Assembly (NCBI RefSeq): GCF_010183535.1
Contig: NC_071332.1
Coordinates: 16,306,001 to 16,370,000, forward strand
DNA length: 64,000 nucleotides
Origin: Caenorhabditis remanei
Lineage: Eukaryota; Nematoda; Chromadorea; Rhabditida; Rhabditidae
Direction: 5' to 3'
Position numbers and translations under genes: made by a program. Below, piece by piece: positions 58,073 to 64,000 of the stretch (position 1 is its first letter; each line of letters opens with the position of its first letter). Under the pieces are notes generated by a model that searched no databases, had not been told where the DNA came from, and saw only the letters and a list, made by a program, of their open reading frames with translations.

Positions 58073-59562
58073 ATGTCTTGCTACCAACCACTACTACCTA
58101 ATATCCATGACATGGACCAGAAAAAGAGATCAGCAGTTACACTTTGTAATGTGCTTCTGACGATTTTCGGATTCTTTTTCCTATTCTTTTGGTTTTCCCA
58201 ATTCCATAAAAGTCACCCGGAAGACGATTTGGAGCTTGAGCCAATGCCTTTAAGATTCCAGAGACCTGAAACGACTACGGTAGAGCCACGGACTGAAAGT
58301 AAGGATTTCCCTTATCTTAAACTTCTAAACTCCTAGTTTTTCCAGCGGCCGCCACACTGTTCCCTGCCAGAACCACCACATTTGACTCGTTCCAAAATGC
58401 CTACTCCGGATTCCAATTCACCAAACCCATCGCCTGTGGTAAGCGAATCGTCGGCTACTACAACGGATGGAATGGTCAGAAGCTGACGGATTCGCAGCTT
58501 CAAAAAATCACTCATCTCGTTTTCGCATTCATGAAAATCCATAAAAACGGGACGGTTTCTTTCGAGAATGACGAGAAGAAATCGCTATTTTTGGAGATGA
58601 AAAAGATGGCGAAGGAGGTGAACGAGGAGGTGAAAGTGATGTTTTCAATTGTCGGAAAGTATAATTCCGAGTTTTTTGGAAAGTTGAACGCGGATTTTAA
58701 GAAAAGAAAGTGAGTTTTTAAACGAGAGAATTCACTGCGTAGCGACTCATCTCTGATACGTAGCTTCTCCTTTTTCAGAACGCTCATCAACTCCATCGTC
58801 TCATTCCTCCAAGAAAACCAATTCGACGGTGTCGACATATTCTGGAAATGGCCTACAAGCCAAGACAAAGCAAACTACGTCTTCCTGCTCCGCGAGCTCC
58901 GACAGAAACTCCAGAATCTGGATCTCCAGAATCCCAAAATCCTGTCAATCGTGACACCGTCAGTCGGTCTCGAGCTAATGGACGGATTCCATTTGAATGG
59001 AATTTTGAAATATGTAGATTTTGTGAATGTGGAGACCGACCGGACCACCGGCGCGCTCACCGGCGCGCCAGCTCCTCTCTTCTCGGAAATCGGACAGTAC
59101 AAGGAATTCAACGTGGACTGGACAATGAGACATTTGGCATGTGTAACCGGGAAGCCGTCTCAGCTGAACATGGGCGTTCCATTCTATGGAAGATACTGGA
59201 AAGGGGTCGAGGGAGCAGTGGAAAAAGGGGATGACATGTGGAGGACTACCGGTAAAGACGTGGCAACCGGAACGGTATTCTGGCGGAATATGGAGAAGGA
59301 GGGGTGGTCGAAGTCATCGGCCACGTGGCATCAGGAATCAAGGACCCCCTATATTTGGGATGCCAAGAATCGGATGTTTTTGGGATTCGAGAATGAGAAG
59401 AGTGTCGGTGAGAAGTTGAGATATACAATCGATAAAAATCTAGGCGGATTGACAATATGGACACTTGAAATGGATGATGACGTGGATTCTCTTCTGGAGG
59501 CTGTCACGACAACGTCAGAGGATTGCGGGGGCTCGGAGGAGTTACAATATCAATGTAATTAA
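58073..59562 (+). CDS. Chitinase-like (chil-type, GH18) membrane protein
   Basis: Three exons, 58,073-58,298, 58,346-58,709 and 58,779-59,562, give 457 residues. A single N-terminal membrane anchor (residues ~22-44, rich in Phe/Leu) suggests type II topology. The GH18-like domain starts at CGKRIVGYYNGW. The active-site strand is DGVDIFWKWP, lacking the catalytic Glu of DxxDxDxE, so chitin hydrolysis is unlikely. It continues through FVNVETDR, GVPFYGRYW and NLGGLTIWTLEMDDD, as in C. elegans chil genes. That family is known to be induced by oomycete exposure and to alter the cuticle. The frame is intact. It is divergent from a damaged paralogue. Confidence 0.82.
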
Positions 59563-59611
59563 TTTTTGTTTAAAAAAATACATTTTTTCTGATCAAATGA
59601 AACAAATATTT

Positions 59612-62600
59612 CTACTGAGATCCGACAAGTTGTGACCAGATATCTTGCGACATGTCCAATTGCACCGTTTCCTCGGGTTTCTTCGCTGGTTGTGTGCTCT
59701 GCGACAGGTTGATTCCACCCAACGACGACTCGTCCCCATTTCCTCTTGGAATTGTTCCAGTACCTCCACCAGCCAGAATCGTCTCATTTATCGTTGACGT
59801 GTTATCATCCATTGTGGACATTTCGAATTCGGTGAGCGGGTCATCTGGATTTTCAGTCTGGTCGAATGTGACGGAGCCGGTGGTGGTGGAGTCGCCACGG
59901 ATTGAGGAGATCTGGAAATTGATTTTGTTAATGAATAGAAGTAACGTCTTCACCGATTTTATACTAAATTCAGCTTCGAAAAACCTTAAACTTTGAAACA
60001 CTAAATGCGAAAAAAATACTGAAAACAGACTTGTCAAAAATCGGGCCGGGCCGGGCCGAAATTTCTCTTGGCCCGGATTCAAAAATGGGTAACCATTTTT
60101 TACCAAATTTTTTTGAAATTTTTCGAAAAAAAGAGTAAAAATGCTTAAATTATCATACATATTCACATTTTTATTCAATTTTAAATTTTTATTCGAAAAC
60201 TATACTTTTTTCAAAAATTTCAAAAAATTTCCAAAAATTTCCAAAAAAAATTCAAAAACTCAAAATGTTTTGAAAAAATGTTTAGTATTCATGATAATTC
60301 AAAGTGAACCTATGCAAACGCGCTTTGTTGAGACTACATTTTTGGTCATATTGTTTTAAGCCTAAATTGCTTTTTTTTTAAATATGTTTTGTTCTTTCAA
60401 AAAATTGGCCTTTCTTGGTTATATTTCTTCTTAAACTATTTCTTGTCAAAGTTCTTCAGTTTGAACAAAAAAATTTAGGTAAGCTATTTTTTTCAAAAGA
60501 GCGCGTGGGTTCACTTTGAATTATCGTGAGTATTTCAAATCGTCCTGGAGAAAAACACTAAATTTTTGATTGCAAATAGTCGAGATTAGACAAAATTATA
60601 ATTTTTGGTGGAAAATTCGAAAATTGAGAAATTCGAACGAAAAATAAAGATTGTTTTTTTCACAATTTGGCATTAAACCTGAAATTGTCCTTTTTTATTT
60701 TACATTTCAATTATTTCTAACTCCCCCGGATTTGAAATTATCTTTCACTGATTGTTTTTCCAACGTTTTTTCTTCTCATTTTTCAAATTCAATGGTTTCC
60801 AAAAATCAATTATGAATTTCAAAAAAAATCATGGTTGTCAAGGCCCGGCCCGGCTTAAATGAACCTTTTTTCCAAAATTCTCAAATTTTCATCGAAAATG
60901 TGACCATTTCTATTGATTTTTCAGAATTTCTTCTAGTTCTGAATGATAGTCAAAAATTTGCCTTTTCGCGAAAAAAAATTCAAAACTTCCAAAAAATTTG
61001 AAAATTTTGAACTTTGGCGTCAATTTACCCGGGCCTTGACAACTATGAAAAAAATGGATCCGCGACATTCCGCAACTCACGTAGATTTCGCAACTGCGAC
61101 ATTTCGCAACTGAACCGCCATTTGCATATTTGGGTCAGTTGAAAATGTTGAGTGTATCGAAGGGTCTGGGGACATATTTGAAAACAATTAAACAGAAGAA
61201 AAAGTTGTCTGACACATTTTCTGACAAAAGTAGGTTAAACTATTGCTAGTTCTATGGCTGCGAAACGTCGCAGTTGCGGAATGTCACAGTTGCGAAATGA
61301 ACAGTTGCGAAGTGTCGCAGTTGTGAATTGTTTTTCTATTAGCACGGTCCGATTCTTACACCCGCGCTCTACCGAAACCGATAAAAATTGTGTGCGAAAT
61401 TGAGAGGCTCAGAGAAAATGAGACATTTTTCAAGAGGATTCTGGTGGAGCGCAGTTGTAATAACTGTGCCGAACTAATATTATGATCAAAAAATCTGCTT
61501 TCTAAAAACCAGGTATGTGCCTGGGTGGCGTTGAGCGCCTCGCATTTCTTCATAGTGTGATGAAAAAACTCGAAAATGCGAAAAGAGAGAGTGTGAAAAA
61601 AGGAGAGACGATATCTGGCCAATCTCGCGCTGATTGGCTGATTGAAAGGGGCGGAGTCTCTCGCTGAACGCTGATTGGTCGCTTGAGATTAAGCATGAGC
61701 AATATTCGCATTTTTGCCGTGGCCGAAGCGGAAACTAGTCCCCCTCGCCAGATATCGTCTCTCGATTCTACACACTCTCTCTTTTCGCGTTTTCGCACAC
61801 TTTTGATTTTCTCAGCGCCCAAAGCGCCTCTATAGGCACATCCCTGCTAAAAACTTCGTCTGTCCGTCCATCGATCGATCCCGATGTCCCTACCTCCAAT
61901 TCTTGATCCTCCGAATCGTCGCCTCTAGAATCTGTGGATCCTCTCAAATCCTCTAACGTCGATCTCTTCTTCACAATCACCCGAATCTTCGCTTTTGGCG
62001 TCTCATTCAGTCGTTTTCTCTTCTGAATTACAGTAGTCACTCGTTCTCGAACCTTCTCCAAATCTACTTGTTTCGCGTATCGTTCCAGTGCGGGCGGTGG
62101 ATTCCACTCTCCATTTTTATTGTAATCCTCGAAGACGATGGTGAAAAGTGTGTCGAGTCGGATGAGTGGCAGCTGGAAATTTCAGATTTTTGGGTGAAAT
62201 TTTTTTGTTTCATATTTAGAGTTCTAACCTGACTTCTCCGTTGGTTATTTGAGGGCACTTTTATCGAAAATCGAAGATATGCCTCATATACATAGATTAG
62301 CTTATTTTTTAGTGTTGCCGGTGGGTCTAAATGCTGAAAAATCGCTTTTTCAGCACCAGCGAAACGTTTTCGGAACGTTTCGTTGACGTTTCGAGGTTCT
62401 GGAGGGTCGATCGAGTTCTCGCGGCATCTGAAGTCAAATTTCTTTGAAATTGAGTTGGGAAAACTAAACAAATTGGCAAATATCTATGGAAAACCAATTT
62501 TCTGGGTGAAAATATTCAAAATTTTGTCTTTTTTTTAAATTTTATATATTTTTCGACTCAATACGATCAATTTTCCGAAATTTTGATTTTTGCATACATG

Positions 62601-63106
62601 ATGAGGCCCGAACGCCAGAGTTCATAAAAAGTTCCAATTTTTGACATTTTTTTTCAATTTTTCGTCGAAAATGTGAACATTTTTGATATATTTTTTCAGA
62701 ATTTCCTGAAACTCACAGTGATAGTCGAAAATTTGACTTTTTCGCAAAAAATTTCGAAAAAATCTAAAAAAAATTTGAATTTTGGAACGAAGTACCAGGA
62801 CCGGACATTGATAAGTATGGATTTTTGGGAACTTTTAAAAATTCCATTCGTGTTTTTTCATTGTCTTCCCTCCCTCACACTAACTTATTCCTGAACACTT
62901 TCCAATCGAAATTTTTCGGCGAAAACTTGTTATCCCCACTCTCGATGACCGATTCGAATAGCATTTTCAACATGAATATTCTTTGTTTCGGTGCCAAATA
63001 CAGTGTGTCCACTTTCTCGTGTTTCGCGAATTTTCTCTCGAGAAAACGGGGCGGAATTCGAAGAGTTTCAGAGATTTCGGCTAGCGATTCGTCGTTGTCG
63101 AGGCGT
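59612..63106 (-). CDS. Unrecognised multi-exon host gene
   Basis: Exons supported by splice sites and frame are 63,106 to about 62,885, 62,429-62,229, 62,172-61,801 and 59,911-59,612. Further 5' exons may lie beyond 63,106. The protein has a helical segment (LAEISETLRIPPRFLERKF), a segment with NGEWNPPPALERYAKQ, a Lys/Arg-rich stretch (KAKIRVIVKKRS), an acidic Ser-rich stretch, and a Ser/Thr/Gln tail ending QDIWSQLVGSQ. The composition suggests a nuclear protein. I cannot name it. The long last intron (1.9 kb) hosts two inverted-repeat elements. Confidence 0.55.
60834..61043. mobile_element. 210-bp MITE with GTTGTCAAGGCCCGG ends
   Basis: The 15-bp inverted ends are perfect. The interior is AT-rich. 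Diverged relatives are at about 60,025-60,110 (GGGCCGGGCC core) and 62,600-62,815, all in introns of the same host gene. Confidence 0.75.
61062..61330. repeat. Inverted repeat built from GTTGCGAAATGTCGCA units
   Basis: The left arm has CGACATTCCGCAACT and GCAACTGCGACATTTCGCAA. The right arm has three inverse units (GTCGCAGTTGCGGAATGTCA and similar). The centre is unique. It is probably a MITE, lying in the long intron of the host gene. Confidence 0.65.
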
Positions 63107-63357
63107 CTGGAAGAGAAAATGTAAAGAATTTCTATCTTTTCTGTATTGTTCTGGCTGGAAATGAATCAATTGTGAAAATCTGTCGGAATTACGGAAATTC
63201 TAGAATTGAAATCATTAATTTTTCGATTTTGTTCAGAGATTCTGGAATTTACTAAAATCTTGATCTTTTCGCTAAAAATTAATTATTGTTAAATTAGTTT
63301 TCCTTGAAACGCATAGTTTTTCGACATTATTTTCGACACAGGTCTCCCACACAGCGA

Positions 63358-63908
63358 GAAAGAACTGAAAAAAAAACCGTGAAGCCGATTTTTTAACGTT
63401 TTAATTCAATTATTTTATTTATGCACTGAAAATCCGGTAATTTCAGGTTTTCAGACGTCGCAATGGGAGAAAAAAGGTTCCATCCATCAGAATTGTGGAA
63501 AATTAAATTCTCTATGAACCAGAAAACGTGAATTTTGGTCAGAAATTGACTTTTTTGATACAGAAAAAAACTATTTTCAGAAAAATGAGATTTTCAGCCA
63601 TTTCAGCCATTATTTCCTCAACTACAACATGTGCAATTGCTCTTGGAAAATCTTTTTTGCCAAAAAAGTTATACTCACTTATCTGAAAATCGGTTTTTCT
63701 GTATCAAAAAAGTCAATTTCTGACCAAAATTCACGTTTTCTGGCTCATTCGATAGAGAATTTAATATTCAACAATTCTGATGGGCGGGACCTTTATTCAT
63801 CAATTGCAACGTCTGAAAATTTAAAAATACGGCATTTTCAATGATAAAAATATAAGAATTGAATTAAAACGTGAAAAAAATCGGCTTCACGTTCTTTGAG
63901 TTCTGTTT
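63358..63908. repeat. ~550-bp foldback repeat
   Basis: Two arms of ~200 bp (about 63,365-63,565 and 63,690-63,905) are inverted copies. For example, AACCGTGAAGCCGATTTTTT on the left pairs with a stretch at about 63,880 on the right, and GTCAATTTCTGACCAAAATT with its inverse. The spacer is ~120 bp. There is no coding frame. Confidence 0.7.
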
Positions 63909-64000
63909 CGCAAATATTAAAAATTTCGTGAAGACTTGAACGTGTTTCAAATGAAAAACTAAAATAAAAAAACAAAAAAGTTTTCTAGTAGTTTGCGCAA

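Overview
The window looks like nuclear DNA of a Caenorhabditis-type nematode. Introns are short (35-60 bp) with TTTYAG acceptors. There are clustered 7TM chemoreceptor genes of Str/Srj, Srh/Sri and Srd type, paired chitinase-like genes of the chil type, many small inverted-repeat elements, and BEL/Pao, LINE and Merlin transposons. I cannot name the species from the sequence alone.

The left two thirds (1-40,207) is dominated by two tandem copies, both on the minus strand, of one very large LTR element. Copy 1 runs from beyond the left edge to 13,935. Copy 2 runs from 40,207 down to an assembly gap at 15,243-15,342. In the sense direction it has a ~0.72 kb LTR (TGT...ACA ends, internal AATAAA), then a primer-binding site matching the 3' end of tRNA-Gly(GCC) at 17 of 18 positions, then a ~6 kb non-coding, repeat- and hairpin-rich leader. 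Six spliced or intronless transcription units follow: A (acidic tail), B, C, D (coiled coil plus CCHC knuckles), E (three CCHC knuckles plus a large unknown domain) and F/G (two overlapping Gag reading frames). Behind them lies a BEL/Pao pol (aspartic protease, RT with YVDN, RNase H) that is cut off by the gap. The visible part of copy 2 alone is 24.9 kb, so the complete element should approach 29 kb, several times a usual BEL/Pao element.

Three properties stand out. (1) Each of the six units has a nematode-type 3' splice acceptor 2-38 nt before its ATG, and several have their own AATAAA, as in a trans-spliced nematode operon or a multiply spliced retrovirus. Introns lie in the sense orientation, so they should be lost if fully spliced RNA were the replication template. 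(2) Four proteins carry Gag-type zinc-knuckle arrays. (3) The pentamer CGAGG (CCTCG in the sense RNA) is scattered through coding and non-coding parts at roughly seven times chance frequency, on one strand only, and stops at the element boundary. I regard this element as the undescribed system in the window.

13,936-15,242 is ordinary host DNA with the last exon of a host gene whose body is lost in the gap. Copy 2's LTR abuts a 5'-truncated LINE (40,208-42,030). Next comes a duplicated Str/Srj-type receptor locus (42,050-48,990). One paralogue is broken by an 8-bp tandem duplication, the other by a 2.6-kb Merlin foldback transposon with 8-bp target duplication. A duplicated minus-strand receptor locus follows (49,150-53,955). 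One of its copies is split by a second LINE copy with a 7-bp target duplication, the other is intact. An Srd-type gene (54,775-56,193), two facing-away chitinase-like genes (56,201-57,550 minus, 58,073-59,562 plus) and a multi-exon host gene on the minus strand (59,612-63,106) complete the window, with several MITE-like inverted repeats in introns and spacers.
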